This document shows positions 9,807 to 18,298 of a stretch of 64,000 nt of DNA, one piece after another. Each line of letters starts with the position of its first letter. The stretch's first letter is position 1. Origin of the DNA: Comamonadaceae bacterium (lineage in GTDB: Bacteria > Pseudomonadota > Gammaproteobacteria > Burkholderiales > Burkholderiaceae_C); NCBI GenBank assembly GCA_947450675.1, contig CANFWI010000005.1:45270-109269 (forward strand), given 5' to 3'. Under the pieces are notes generated by a model. That model saw only the letters and a program-made list of their open reading frames with translations. It ran no database searches and was not told the origin of the DNA. A program made the translations under genes and the position numbers.

Positions 9807-10534
9807 GAAAATTACCCCGCGTCTTGGTGGTGGAAGACGAACCATCTATCGCTGAACTCATTGCAGTCAATCTACGGCACAACGGCTTTTCCCCCATCGT
9901 GGTGTTTGACGGTGCAGCGGCTCAGCGAGAAGTGGACGCCGTACTGCCGGACCTGATCTTGCTGGACTGGATGCTGCCCGGCGAGAGTGGAGCCACGTTG
10001 GCGCGGCAATGGCGCAAGAATGATCGCACGAAAACCGTGCCGATCATCATGCTCACCGCCCGCAGTGACGAGAGCGACAAAGTGCAAGGTCTGGACGCGG
10101 GTGCCGACGACTACATCACCAAACCGTTTTCAACCCAAGAATTGCTGGCACGTATCCGTGCGCTGCTGCGCCGTCGCACCCCTGAGATCGTCAAAGACTC
10201 AGTCCAATTGGGCGAACTGACACTCGATGCAGGTACTTACCGCGTCACTTTTCGCAGCAAAGAACTCAAGATTGGGCCGACCGAGTTCAAGCTGTTGCAC
10301 TACCTCATGAAGCATGCCGAAAGGGTGCACACCCGCAGCACCTTGCTCGACAAGGTCTGGGGTGACCATGTCTATATTGAAGAGCGGACTGTTGACGTCC
10401 ACGTCAAGCGCTTGCGCGAGTCCTTGGGTGAAGCCGCCAGCATGATCGAAACCGTGCGCGGCGCCGGCTACCGTCTGACCGTTCAGAGCAGCGCCGGCAA
10501 CACAGGACAAGGCCAGCCGATTTCCGCCACATGA
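9803..10534 (+). CDS. phoB: Phosphate regulon response regulator PhoB
   Basis: Transcription factor that binds PHO boxes when phosphorylated by PhoR. The receiver domain covers residues 5-125, with acidic pocket E11-D12, phosphoacceptor D55 (LILLDWMLPG) and K at YITKPF. The OmpR/PhoB-type winged helix follows (about 135-235), with the recognition region RTVDVHVKRLRESLG. The 243 residues are slightly longer than E. coli PhoB because of a Gly/Ser-rich tail. It overlaps phoU and phoR by four bases each. It is the presumed regulator of the 11-bp-phased half-sites listed elsewhere in this window. Confidence 0.97.
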   Translation: MRKLPRVLVVEDEPSIAELIAVNLRHNGFSPIVVFDGAAAQREVDAVLPDLILLDWMLPGESGATLARQWRKNDRTKTVPIIMLTARSDESDKVQGLDAGADDYITKPFSTQELLARIRALLRRRTPEIVKDSVQLGELTLDAGTYRVTFRSKELKIGPTEFKLLHYLMKHAERVHTRSTLLDKVWGDHVYIEERTVDVHVKRLRESLGEAASMIETVRGAGYRLTVQSSAGNTGQGQPISAT

Positions 10535-11889
10535 CACAACGTCTGATTGAACTGCTGCTGCTCGTTGTGCTGGCGTCAGCTTGGGGCTGGGTGCACGAAT
10601 CAGCCGGCTGGGCCGTTGCCGGCGCAGTGCTGGGCGCTGTTCTGTGGAGTTTTCTCGACGCTGTTCGCGCACGTCGCCTGTTGAAATGGCTCAACACCGC
10701 CGACACCGCACAGACGCCCAAGCTGTCAGGCATGTGGGTGGAGATTTTCGAGCGCAGCCGAAAAGTCATCAAAAAGCTTGAGAAAAAAACCCAAAGCAGC
10801 AACGCCCGCCTGGATAATTTTTTGGCTGCCATTCAAGAATCACCTAACGGCGTGATTCTTCTCGATAGCGCGGGTCGCATCGAATGGGTCAACCTCACTG
10901 CAGCCCATCAGCTTGGCTTTGACCCGCAAAAAGACGTGGGCCAACACATCCAAAACTTGGTGCGCTCACCGGTCTTCAAAAGCTATCTGTTGGGCACCGA
11001 TTTCAACGGGGAAATTCTGATCGGCGGTATCGGCGTTCGTCCTTCACTGCCCTCCAAAATTTCAGTCAAGGTTCATCCTTACGGTAAAAAGCGAAAGTTG
11101 ATGCTGACGCGCGACGTGACCGCTGTCGAACTCGCAGAAACCATGCGCCGCGACTTTGTGGCCAATGTCTCGCACGAAATCCGCACACCCTTGACCGTGC
11201 TCAGTGGTTTTGTGGAAACGCTGCAAAACATTCCCGTCAACGAGACCGATCGGAATCTCTACCTGGGCATGATGAGCCAGCAAGCGAAACGCATGCAAAT
11301 GCTGGTGAGCGACCTGCTCACGCTGTCGCGCCTTGAGGGCAGTCCGGCGCCCGGTCAAGGGGAATGGAACACAAGCGATGACCTGTTGGCGCCGGCCCTC
11401 CAAGAAACCCAAGCGCTGTCCGCCGTGATCGCCCATCCGCCGCACGAGATCACACAAGCGACCGCATCGACATTCATGGTCTCAGGCAGCAAGTCCGAAC
11501 TGCACAGCGCCATGTCCAACCTGCTGAGCAATGCCGTGCGCTACACGCCTGGCGGCGGCTCTATCCGCTCCGGCTGGCGTTTGCGCCCCGATGGCTGGGC
11601 TGAATTTTTTGTTGAAGACAGCGGGCCCGGCATCGCCGCCGAGCACTTGCCACGCTTGACAGAACGCTTTTACCGCGTTGACCGCAGCCGCTCGCGTGAA
11701 ACAGGCGGCACCGGCTTGGGCTTGGCGATTGTCAAACACGTGGCGCAGCGACATGGCGGGCAACTTGAAGTGACCAGCACGGTGGGCAAGGGATCGACCT
11801 TTTCAATCGCCCTGCCGCCATCACGCGTTCAGCAGATCAATCCAATAACGCCAGCGCTTCCAGCTTTGTCTGAAAATGCGCAAGGCTAG
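10531..11889 (+). CDS. phoR: Phosphate regulon sensor kinase PhoR
   Basis: Membrane-bound histidine kinase/phosphatase that controls PhoB. Two N-terminal hydrophobic segments (about 5-20 and 25-43) are followed by a PAS domain (about 95-195), a HisKA domain with phosphoacceptor H215 in FVANVSHEIRTPL, and a HATPase domain with N box (NLLSNAVRYTPGG), DSGPGIA and GGTGLGLAIVKHV. The length of 452 is usual in beta-proteobacteria. Like other PhoR proteins it has no large periplasmic sensor, consistent with sensing through PstB-PhoU. Its 3' end overlaps the convergent HD-domain gene by 53 bp. Confidence 0.96.
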   Translation: MTQRLIELLLLVVLASAWGWVHESAGWAVAGAVLGAVLWSFLDAVRARRLLKWLNTADTAQTPKLSGMWVEIFERSRKVIKKLEKKTQSSNARLDNFLAAIQESPNGVILLDSAGRIEWVNLTAAHQLGFDPQKDVGQHIQNLVRSPVFKSYLLGTDFNGEILIGGIGVRPSLPSKISVKVHPYGKKRKLMLTRDVTAVELAETMRRDFVANVSHEIRTPLTVLSGFVETLQNIPVNETDRNLYLGMMSQQAKRMQMLVSDLLTLSRLEGSPAPGQGEWNTSDDLLAPALQETQALSAVIAHPPHEITQATASTFMVSGSKSELHSAMSNLLSNAVRYTPGGGSIRSGWRLRPDGWAEFFVEDSGPGIAAEHLPRLTERFYRVDRSRSRETGGTGLGLAIVKHVAQRHGGQLEVTSTVGKGSTFSIALPPSRVQQINPITPALPALSENAQG

Positions 11890-12394
11890 GCGTTAGCGCT
11901 TTCGGTACCTTGGCGAAATCATCGTATCGGCGAAGTCGAACAGCTTCCTCGGCAAAAGGCTGCGCTAGGAAAACACCCAGCTCAGCCTCTGAGTAAGCGC
12001 CTCCTTGCAGCTCCAGACTTCGTTTGGAGGCTGGCGACAAACTCGCCCAGTAAGTCGGCTCAGCGCCACACAGGTAACGCTTGGCATCAACGTGCAAACG
12101 TATCGGCTCCAGCACTGCGTCTGGCAGCAAGCCCCGTAAAAAAGGAATGGCGATGTACTGGTGCAAGTCGTCACGCTGTTGCGTCTCGTCTGGACTCTCG
12201 TCTTTTTGGGCCGCAATGAGATGCCCTAAATCGTGCAATAAAGCCGCCACCACGGTGGCATCAGTTTCTCCCGCCTGCTCTGCCAATTGCGCACACTGAA
12301 GCGCGTGCTCCAGTTGGCTCACCGCCTCACGGCCATACTGACGGGTCGCTCGGGTCTCGAAGAGATGAATAATTTCAGTGGTGGATAAAGTCAC
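11837..12394 (-). CDS. PhnZ-like HD-domain protein of phosphonate operons
   Basis: HD-superfamily protein of the kind found at the end of phosphonate operons (TIGR03276 group), related to PhnZ, an iron oxygenase that splits 1-hydroxyphosphonates. Visible: LEHALQ, AALLHDLGH with the HD pair, DDLHQYIA, LHVDAKRYLCG, and LSPASKRSLELQGG, all typical of the group. I chose the GTG at 12394 because AAGGA stands seven bases before it; a TTG at 12409 overlapping the phnE stop is the alternative. It is the last gene of phnC-D-E-HD. No PhnY-type hydroxylase gene is in the window, so its substrate is open. Confidence 0.82.
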   Translation of the reverse strand: MTLSTTEIIHLFETRATRQYGREAVSQLEHALQCAQLAEQAGETDATVVAALLHDLGHLIAAQKDESPDETQQRDDLHQYIAIPFLRGLLPDAVLEPIRLHVDAKRYLCGAEPTYWASLSPASKRSLELQGGAYSEAELGVFLAQPFAEEAVRLRRYDDFAKVPKALTPSLAHFQTKLEALALLD

Positions 12395-12405
12395 GGCCCA
12401 GTCCT

Positions 12406-13212
12406 TCAAATCAGAATTTTTCGAATGTGGGCAGAGACCAAGTCAATCGCCGTCACCGTCACAATGATGATGATCATCACGGCACAGGTTTCAGCGTACT
12501 GAAAGCCGCGAATGATCTCCCACAACACCACACCAATACCGCCCGCGCCGACCATGCCCACCACCGAAGCGGAACGTACATTGCTCTCCAATCGGTACAG
12601 CGTGAAAGATATCCACAAAGGCATCACCTGCGGAATCACGCCGTAAACAATCTCGTGCAACGCACTCGCTCCGGTTGAACGGATGCCTTCAACCGGCTGA
12701 GGGTCAATCGCCTCGACCGCTTCAGAAAACAGCTTGGCCAACACACCGGTGGTGTGAATCCAAAGTGCCAGCACGCCAGCAAATGGACCCAGACCGACGG
12801 CGACGACGAACAGCATGGCGAAGACCATCTCGTTGATGGCCCGCGTGGCGTCCATCAACCGGCGCGTCGGTTGGTAGATCCACCAAGGCACCAGATTGGC
12901 AGATGCCATCAAGGCCATGGGCACCGCCGTGACGACAGCCAATGCGGTTCCCCACAAAGCGATTTGCAGGGTGATGACCATTTCAGCCACATACATGCGC
13001 CACTGGCTGAAGTTGGGCGGGAAAAACTCAGCGGCATACGTGGCCATATTGCCCGAGTCACGCAGCAAATCGAGGGGCCGCATGTCGGCCCCTTGCCAAG
13101 AACCAGCCAACAGCATTAAAACGAGTACCCAAAAGACATACCAAGTCAGGCTGCGTTTAGGGGCAGTCGACTCGGCCGTCACCCTTGGCGGGAGAGTCGC
13201 GGTGGGAGTCAT
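12406..13212 (-). CDS. phnE: Phosphonate ABC transporter permease PhnE
   Basis: Inner-membrane channel of the phosphonate importer. The 268-residue protein has a soluble N-terminal tail, a first helix near 25-40, then the permease core; the coupling-helix segment is [52 protein letters not shown], with the Phn-type RLESNVRSA and GAGGIG motifs. Its ATG overlaps the phnD stop (TGATG at 13210-13214). It is followed by the HD gene. Confidence 0.95.
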   Translation of the reverse strand: MTPTATLPPRVTAESTAPKRSLTWYVFWVLVLMLLAGSWQGADMRPLDLLRDSGNMATYAAEFFPPNFSQWRMYVAEMVITLQIALWGTALAVVTAVPMALMASANLVPWWIYQPTRRLMDATRAINEMVFAMLFVVAVGLGPFAGVLALWIHTTGVLAKLFSEAVEAIDPQPVEGIRSTGASALHEIVYGVIPQVMPLWISFTLYRLESNVRSASVVGMVGAGGIGVVLWEIIRGFQYAETCAVMIIIIVTVTAIDLVSAHIRKILI

Positions 13213-14165
13213 CAGTTCAACGCAGCCAACTGCTTGTCAATCACGGCCAGCTGCTCTTTTTTGGCTGCCTCAGTGATGACTGAATCTGACTCAAGTTTGT
13301 TGCGCTTGCTGAACAGATCGAGCTGGCGGATGGGTAACAGTTGGCGGTTGTTCGATTCCTTGAAACCGGAGAGTTTGGAGATCTTCATCAGAACTTCTTT
13401 CTCACGTGCATCTGTTTTTCCGTAGCTGTAAAAGAACTTCTTGATCTTGGCCTTGCTGGCTTCAGGCATGTCTTTGCGCATCACCAACGGGTCCAGTGCA
13501 ATCAGCGGTGAAGTCCAAACGATTTTGATGTTGTTGAACTTTTCCGGATAGCGGCTCTGGATCTTCTCTAGGTTTTCGCTGTTGTTGGTGGCAACATCCA
13601 CCTGCTTGTTCGCAACCGCCAAAGCATTGGTCTCGTGGTTGGCGCTGCGTGTGACTTTGAATAAACTCTTGGCATCGATGTTGTTTTTAGAAAAAACATA
13701 AAACCCAGGCACCAAAAAACCAGAGGTTGAATTGGGATCACCGTTGCCAAAGCTCAGGCTTTTACCGTTCTTGAGAATGTCATCCAAGGTGTTGTAAGGG
13801 CTGTCCTTGTGCACAATCAAATGCGAGTAATAACCTTGCGAGCCATCGGCATTGACCATCTGGGCGAAGACCTCTCCGCTGGCCCGATCAACAGCTTCCA
13901 TCGCTGACTTGTTACCCAACCAAGCCAGTTGCACTTTATTGAAACGCATGCCTTCAATGATGCCGGCGTAGTCTGGTGCGAAAAAGGCCGTGACTTTCAT
14001 GCCGGTCTGTTTCTCCATGTCTTTGATCAACGGCTCCCAATCCTGTTTCAGGTTTTGGGTTGCCTCCGTCGAGATAATGCCAAAGTTGATTTCCTGAGCC
14101 TGTGCGCCTAGCGATAAGCCCAGTGCAAAGGTCGCGGCCGTGATGGCCAATATTTTCTTAATCAT
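13212..14165 (-). CDS. phnD: Phosphonate-binding periplasmic protein PhnD
   Basis: Periplasmic receptor for phosphonates feeding PhnCE. Start taken at the ATG at 14165, with AGGAC about eight bases upstream (an in-frame TTG lies just before). The signal peptide is [23 protein letters not shown], with cleavage before QEINFGI. The mature part shows the family segments [35 protein letters not shown], and [18 protein letters not shown], the last near the phosphonate-binding Ser/Thr residues. Length 317 is usual. Confidence 0.95.
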   Translation of the reverse strand: MIKKILAITAATFALGLSLGAQAQEINFGIISTEATQNLKQDWEPLIKDMEKQTGMKVTAFFAPDYAGIIEGMRFNKVQLAWLGNKSAMEAVDRASGEVFAQMVNADGSQGYYSHLIVHKDSPYNTLDDILKNGKSLSFGNGDPNSTSGFLVPGFYVFSKNNIDAKSLFKVTRSANHETNALAVANKQVDVATNNSENLEKIQSRYPEKFNNIKIVWTSPLIALDPLVMRKDMPEASKAKIKKFFYSYGKTDAREKEVLMKISKLSGFKESNNRQLLPIRQLDLFSKRNKLESDSVITEAAKKEQLAVIDKQLAALN

Positions 14166-14195
14166 CAAATAAGTCCTAATAAAACAGTCTAAAAA

Positions 14196-15062
14196 TCAGG
14201 CGGCCTGAGCCAGTCCAGCTTGCCACGCCGGAACAGCAGCCGACATCACCAGCGCGACCGGAGCCGCATGAAGGCGTGTGGAATCAGCGAGAATTTCATC
14301 CGCATGCACGCCATACAGCTCGCGCAGAAGTTGCGGAGTCAAGAGCTTTGAAGGACCATCAAAGACCACGCGGCCTTGGTGCAAAGCGACCACCCGCGGG
14401 CAATATTTCAGCGCCATGTCGACCTGATGCAAAGAGACGATCACGGTGCAGCCGTCCTCGCGGTTGATACGCGCCAAAATCTCCATCACATTGCGCGAAG
14501 ACTCCGGGTCCAGCGAAGCAATCGGTTCGTCAGCCAATACCACCTTGGCACCTTGAACAAGTGCGCGGGCAATCGCAGCACGCTGCTGTTGGCCACCGGA
14601 CAACGTCGATGCCCGCTGGGCGTGGCAATCGGCAATGCCGACGCGGGCCAGCGCGTCAAGGGCTTGCGCCCGCTCTTGCGCATTGAAAATACGAAACAGA
14701 CTGCGCCACCAAGGCATGCGGTGCAACAAGCCGACAAGCACGTTCACCAATACCGGCAGTCGGTCCACCAGATTGAACTGCTGAAAGACAAAGCCGACTT
14801 GCGAGCGCACCCGCCGAATGTCATGGTGAATGCGGCCGCCCTGCTGAACACGGCGCCCGTCAATTTCGATCAACGAGTCCGTCCGGCCATCGGCCGTGAT
14901 CAAGCCAGACATGTGCCGCAGCAAGGTCGACTTGCCGGAGCCAGAGGCACCGATCAGAGCCACCATCTCGCCTTTTTTAAACGACAGATTGATGTCGCAC
15001 AGCGCTTGTTTGCCGGCGAAATACTTGTTGAGCTTGTGAATACGAAGTGCATCATTCACCAT
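14196..15062 (-). CDS. phnC: Phosphonate ABC transporter ATPase PhnC
   Basis: ATPase of the phosphonate importer. Walker [10 protein letters not shown] near residue 38-46, Q-loop VFQQFN, signature [15 protein letters not shown], Walker [16 protein letters not shown], and H-loop SLHQVDMA are all present. AAGGAG stands only three to four bases from the ATG at 15062, so a GTG one codon later is also possible. The C terminus is longer than in E. coli by roughly 25 residues, ending in Ala-rich sequence. It leads a second minus-strand unit with its own TTGTATAGACAT dyad upstream. Confidence 0.94.
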   Translation of the reverse strand: MVNDALRIHKLNKYFAGKQALCDINLSFKKGEMVALIGASGSGKSTLLRHMSGLITADGRTDSLIEIDGRRVQQGGRIHHDIRRVRSQVGFVFQQFNLVDRLPVLVNVLVGLLHRMPWWRSLFRIFNAQERAQALDALARVGIADCHAQRASTLSGGQQQRAAIARALVQGAKVVLADEPIASLDPESSRNVMEILARINREDGCTVIVSLHQVDMALKYCPRVVALHQGRVVFDGPSKLLTPQLLRELYGVHADEILADSTRLHAAPVALVMSAAVPAWQAGLAQAA

Positions 15063-15076
15063 GAACTCCTTCTAAG

Positions 15077-15088
15077 TTGTATAGACAT
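15077..15088. promoter_or_regulatory. Probable PhnF operator before phnC
   Basis: TTGTATAGACAT is almost identical to the dyad at 21481-21492 between phnG and phnF. The shape TGTnTAnACA is that of HutC/GntR-family operators, and the mycobacterial PhnF site TGGTATAGACCA shares the TATAGAC core. It lies 15-26 bp before the phnC start, where bound repressor would block transcription. Confidence 0.65.
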
Positions 15089-15108
15089 ATGTAGTCTCAT
15101 CGTTGGTC

Positions 15109-15126
15109 GTGACGGTTTCATGAACG
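15109..15126 (-). promoter_or_regulatory. Weak PHO-box-like pair before phnC
   Basis: Read on the minus strand: CGTTCAT-GAAA-CCGTCAC, two half-sites in 11-bp phase, each with mismatches to the PhoB consensus. It is upstream of the PhnF dyad, a sensible place for an activator. The match is weak and could be chance. Confidence 0.25.
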
Positions 15127-15164
15127 TTAAAAGAAGCTTGTGTGACAAGGGCCGGTTCGCGACC

Positions 15165-16319
15165 TCACAGCACACGGCGGCCTTCCCGCCAGACCGCGCG
15201 TACCACCGCGTGGCGCTGCCCATTCGGCAGCTCAGCGATATGGACTTGGATCAAGTCCGCACGCAGACCGGCTTCGATCGCACCGCGGTCGCTCAAACCG
15301 GTGGCCAGTGCAGGTGTTGAGGTGACCGTCGCCACAGCTTGTGGCCACGTCATGACGCCTTGCTCGACCAAGCACATCACCGCCGACAGCAGGCTGCCCG
15401 GCACGTAGTCTGAAGAGAGGATGTCGAGCAGGCCAAGCCGGGCCAGTTCAACCGCCGCCACATTGCCGGAATGTGATCCACCGCGCACCACATTGGGGCC
15501 GCCCATGACATTGCGCAGACCGTGCTTATGGGCCTCGCGGGCTGCCGCCACAGTAGTCGGAAACTCCGACATGCTGGCGCCTTCGGCATGGGCTTGCTGC
15601 ACATGGGCGGCCGTGGTGTCGTCGTGACTGGCCAGCGCAATGCCGTGGGTGCGGCTGTAGTCGACAAAATACTGCCGGTGCGGCTCCGAATATTCAGCCT
15701 GCAGCTGGCTCGCCAGCACCACCTGTTGCTCGAACTTCTGCTGGCTCCAGCCCTTCTTGCCGGTGTAGTAAATCCGCGCTTGTTCGATGTTTTCCCACTG
15801 CCGCTGACCGGGCGTGTGGTCCATCAACGAGATCAGCGACAGCCGTGGATGGCCCTGAAACGGCTCAAACAAATCGATGGTGTTGGGCGCTGGCAATTCA
15901 CAGCGCACATGCAAGTAGTGGTCGGCGCGCAGCAAGCCTTGTTGGGTGCAGTTGTCAATGGTCGCCAGCACGTCGTTCCAGGCCTTGCCGCGCAGGCTTT
16001 CAGGGTCGGCGTCGCCCACGCCCAATGCATCAAAAACAGTGGTGATACCGGCGGCAGCAATCTCGGCGTCATGTGCCAGCAAGGCGGGCAACTCAGCCCA
16101 ATGCACCTTGGGCCGGGGCATCAGGTGGCGCTCAAAATTATCCGTGTGCATTTCCACCAGACCTGGCAGCAAATAATCGCCATCCAAGTCAACCGCAGAC
16201 AGAGTCGATGTGTCGCCAGCGACAGCACTGATACGGCCATTGTGTGCAAACAAACTGCCGTGCACCACTTCCCCTGGCAGCACCATCTTGGCGTTTTTAA
16301 AAATCACAGATGCGTTCAT
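15165..16319 (-). CDS. phnM: Alpha-D-ribose 1-methylphosphonate 5-triphosphate diphosphohydrolase PhnM
   Basis: Amidohydrolase-family enzyme that removes pyrophosphate from ribose-1-phosphonate 5-triphosphate before C-P cleavage. Metal-binding segments are visible: LPGLVEMHTDNFERHL in place of the usual HxH, FDALGVGD, SLMDHTPGQRQ, and ASHDDTTAAHV near the active site, then MGGPNVVRGGSHSGN and LSSDYVPGSLL. Length 384. ATGA overlap with phnL (16316-16319) shows coupling. It is the last gene of the phnG-M unit; about 100 bp separate it from phnC. Confidence 0.95.
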   Translation of the reverse strand: MNASVIFKNAKMVLPGEVVHGSLFAHNGRISAVAGDTSTLSAVDLDGDYLLPGLVEMHTDNFERHLMPRPKVHWAELPALLAHDAEIAAAGITTVFDALGVGDADPESLRGKAWNDVLATIDNCTQQGLLRADHYLHVRCELPAPNTIDLFEPFQGHPRLSLISLMDHTPGQRQWENIEQARIYYTGKKGWSQQKFEQQVVLASQLQAEYSEPHRQYFVDYSRTHGIALASHDDTTAAHVQQAHAEGASMSEFPTTVAAAREAHKHGLRNVMGGPNVVRGGSHSGNVAAVELARLGLLDILSSDYVPGSLLSAVMCLVEQGVMTWPQAVATVTSTPALATGLSDRGAIEAGLRADLIQVHIAELPNGQRHAVVRAVWREGRRVL

Positions 16320-17050
16320 GCAATATCCTTCACAGTCCCAACAGTTCTGAAGTCAGCCACATTGATGCGGCGAGTGGCGACGGCGTCACCCACATAGGCG
16401 TCGTGAAAAATTCCGACGATGGCGGCACCGCGTGCACTGGCTTCGCGGATCAGCTCAATGACGGTCTGCGCGTTCTCCGCATCCAGTGATGCGGTCGGCT
16501 CGTCCAGCAACAGCAACGGCCGCGGCTTGATCATGTTGCGAGCGATGTTGATGCGCTGCTGCTCACCGCCTGAAAACGTCGCGGGCGGCAAATGCCACAT
16601 GCGCTCAGGGATGCGCAGGCGCGTCAACCAGCGACTCGCCTCGGCACGCGCCACCGCCAGTGTTTCAGGGTTGTCACCCGCGTCGTCAAGCAAGGGTTCG
16701 GCCACCACATCCAGCGCTGGCACCCGTGGGATGACGCGCAAAAACTGGCTGACATAACCCATCGAGTCTTTGCGCAAGCGCACCAGCTCATGCGGTGAGG
16801 CGGTGGTCACTTCGATCGGCAGCTGGCCTGGCAAATGGAGGCTGATGCTGCCCGCACTGGTTCGGTAGTTGGCATAAATCATTTTCAGCAAGGTGCTCTT
16901 GCCCATGCCGGACGGTCCGTCCAGCACGATGCACTCGCCGGGGTGAACGCTGAGGTTGGCTTCGCCAAGAACCGCCAGCTCGACGCCGTTTTGGTGGTGC
17001 AGGGTAAAGCGCTTGGCCACCCCTTGAATGTGGAGCAAAGGATGGGTCAT
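16316..17050 (-). CDS. phnL: PhnL, C-P lyase ABC-type subunit
   Basis: ABC-ATPase-like protein needed for phosphonate breakdown, acting with PhnGHI to form the ribose-1-phosphonate triphosphate. Walker A DGPSGMGKST, signature FSGGEQQRINIARNMI, Walker B LLLLDEPTASLDAEN and a variant H-loop IFHDAYVGDAVATRR, all as in PhnL. The 244 residues fit the family. Start and stop overlap phnK and phnM by four bases each. Confidence 0.95.
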   Translation of the reverse strand: MTHPLLHIQGVAKRFTLHHQNGVELAVLGEANLSVHPGECIVLDGPSGMGKSTLLKMIYANYRTSAGSISLHLPGQLPIEVTTASPHELVRLRKDSMGYVSQFLRVIPRVPALDVVAEPLLDDAGDNPETLAVARAEASRWLTRLRIPERMWHLPPATFSGGEQQRINIARNMIKPRPLLLLDEPTASLDAENAQTVIELIREASARGAAIVGIFHDAYVGDAVATRRINVADFRTVGTVKDIA

Positions 17051-17853
17051 GGTTGGAGTACCGAAGAAACGAGAAGTTGGGTGTAAGCGTGTTGCGGGTC
17101 GTCAAGCACTTGGTCGGTCAGGCCGACTTCAACGATGCGGCCGCGCTGCATGACGATCATGCGGTGCGCCAGCAGACGGGCCACTGCGAGGTCGTGCGTG
17201 ACCACGATGGCCGCCAGTTGCATCTTGCGGGTGAGTTGTCGCAGCATGTCCAAGAGCCGCGCTTGCACAGAGACATCCAGCCCCGAGGTCGGCTCGTCCA
17301 TGAACACCAAGCGCGGCTGCGTCACCAAGTTGCGGGCGATTTGCAAGCGCTGCCGCATGCCGCCGGAAAAGGTGCGCGGTGCGTCGTCGATGCGCGCCAC
17401 ATCAATCTCCACGCGTTCCAGCCATTCAGCGGCAACACTGCGCAGACGGCCGTAGTGACGCTCACCCTGCCCCATCAAGCGCTCACCGACGTTGGCACCG
17501 GCCGAGACGTCCATGCGCAAACCATCGGCGGCGTTTTGATGCACAAAGCCCCAGTCTGTTCGCGCCAGCAAACGCTGCTGGGCTTCGGTCATGGCGAAGA
17601 CGTCTTGCAGCCCTTCATGACGCGTCATGAAATGCACACTGCCCGCATCGGGCTGGCTGCGCGCTGCGATGGCGTTGAGCAAGGTCGATTTTCCCGAGCC
17701 GGACTCACCCACCACCGCCAGCACTTCGCCCGGCCAGAGATCAAAGGAAACATCTTGCAGCGCCACGCGGTCGCCGTAGTTTTTGCTCAGTCCGCGAACC
17801 TGCAGCAAGGGTGCCGGCGACGCCGAAAAATGCGGAGATAAATTCACAGTCAT
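17047..17853 (-). CDS. phnK: PhnK, C-P lyase ABC-type subunit
   Basis: ABC-type ATPase that docks on the PhnGHIJ core complex. Walker A GESGSGKST, the long dipeptide/PhnK-type Q-loop segment WGFVHQNAADGLRMDVSAGANVGERLMGQG, signature FSGGMRQRLQIARNL, and Walker B LVFMDEPTSGLDVSVQ identify it as PhnK rather than a transporter ATPase. I start at the ATG at 17853, one base after the acetyltransferase stop; an ATG at 17865 inside that gene is the alternative. Product 268 residues. Confidence 0.94.
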   Translation of the reverse strand: MTVNLSPHFSASPAPLLQVRGLSKNYGDRVALQDVSFDLWPGEVLAVVGESGSGKSTLLNAIAARSQPDAGSVHFMTRHEGLQDVFAMTEAQQRLLARTDWGFVHQNAADGLRMDVSAGANVGERLMGQGERHYGRLRSVAAEWLERVEIDVARIDDAPRTFSGGMRQRLQIARNLVTQPRLVFMDEPTSGLDVSVQARLLDMLRQLTRKMQLAAIVVTHDLAVARLLAHRMIVMQRGRIVEVGLTDQVLDDPQHAYTQLLVSSVLQP

Positions 17854-17854
17854 A

Positions 17855-18298
17855 TCAAGGCTCAATCACAAAACTCAGGCCGTGCTGGTCAAACCCGAGA
17901 GATTCATAAAATGCATGCGCCGCTTTGCGTTGGCGATTGGACGAAAGCGCCAACTTGTAGCAACCGGCCGCGCGTGCTTGCTCTTTGGCATGCGCCATCA
18001 ACTGGCGGCCGATGCCGCGCCCCTGCTGATCGCTGGCCACCACCACGTCCTCGACAACCGCCGACGGCGTGCCGCCATGCGCCAAGTTGTGCATGACCAG
18101 AAGTGCGTAGCTGCCCAGTACCACTGGCCCGTCTGTTGCCACAAACAGTCGGTAGCTTGGGTAGCGGGAAAACTCAGCGAAGATGTCTTGAGCCGCTTGT
18201 TCCGACAAAACGTTTCCGTTGTTGAAATCAAGCTGGGCGTACAGAGCCAACACCGCCGGCAGATCGGCCGCGTCAGCTTGCCGTATGTCAAGACTCAT
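17855..18298 (-). CDS. GNAT acetyltransferase, PhnO-like by position
   Basis: GNAT-fold N-acetyltransferase of 147 residues. The acetyl-CoA loop is readable as VVASDQQGRGIGRQLMAHAKEQAR, followed by the beta-bulge segment YKLALSSNRQRKAAHAFYESLGF. The ATG at 18298 overlaps the phnJ stop (ATGA), so it is an integral gene of the C-P lyase operon between phnJ and phnK. By context it may acetylate aminoalkylphosphonates as PhnO does, protecting cells from toxic analogues or enabling C-P lyase to use them. Sequence alone does not prove the substrate; gene symbol withheld. Confidence 0.75.
   Translation of the reverse strand: MSLDIRQADAADLPAVLALYAQLDFNNGNVLSEQAAQDIFAEFSRYPSYRLFVATDGPVVLGSYALLVMHNLAHGGTPSAVVEDVVVASDQQGRGIGRQLMAHAKEQARAAGCYKLALSSNRQRKAAHAFYESLGFDQHGLSFVIEP

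Noticed and set aside
14376..15320. 314-codon plus-strand frame opposite phnC
   Set aside because: It mirrors phnC codon structure, has no family motif, and crosses the phnC promoter; a GC-driven shadow.
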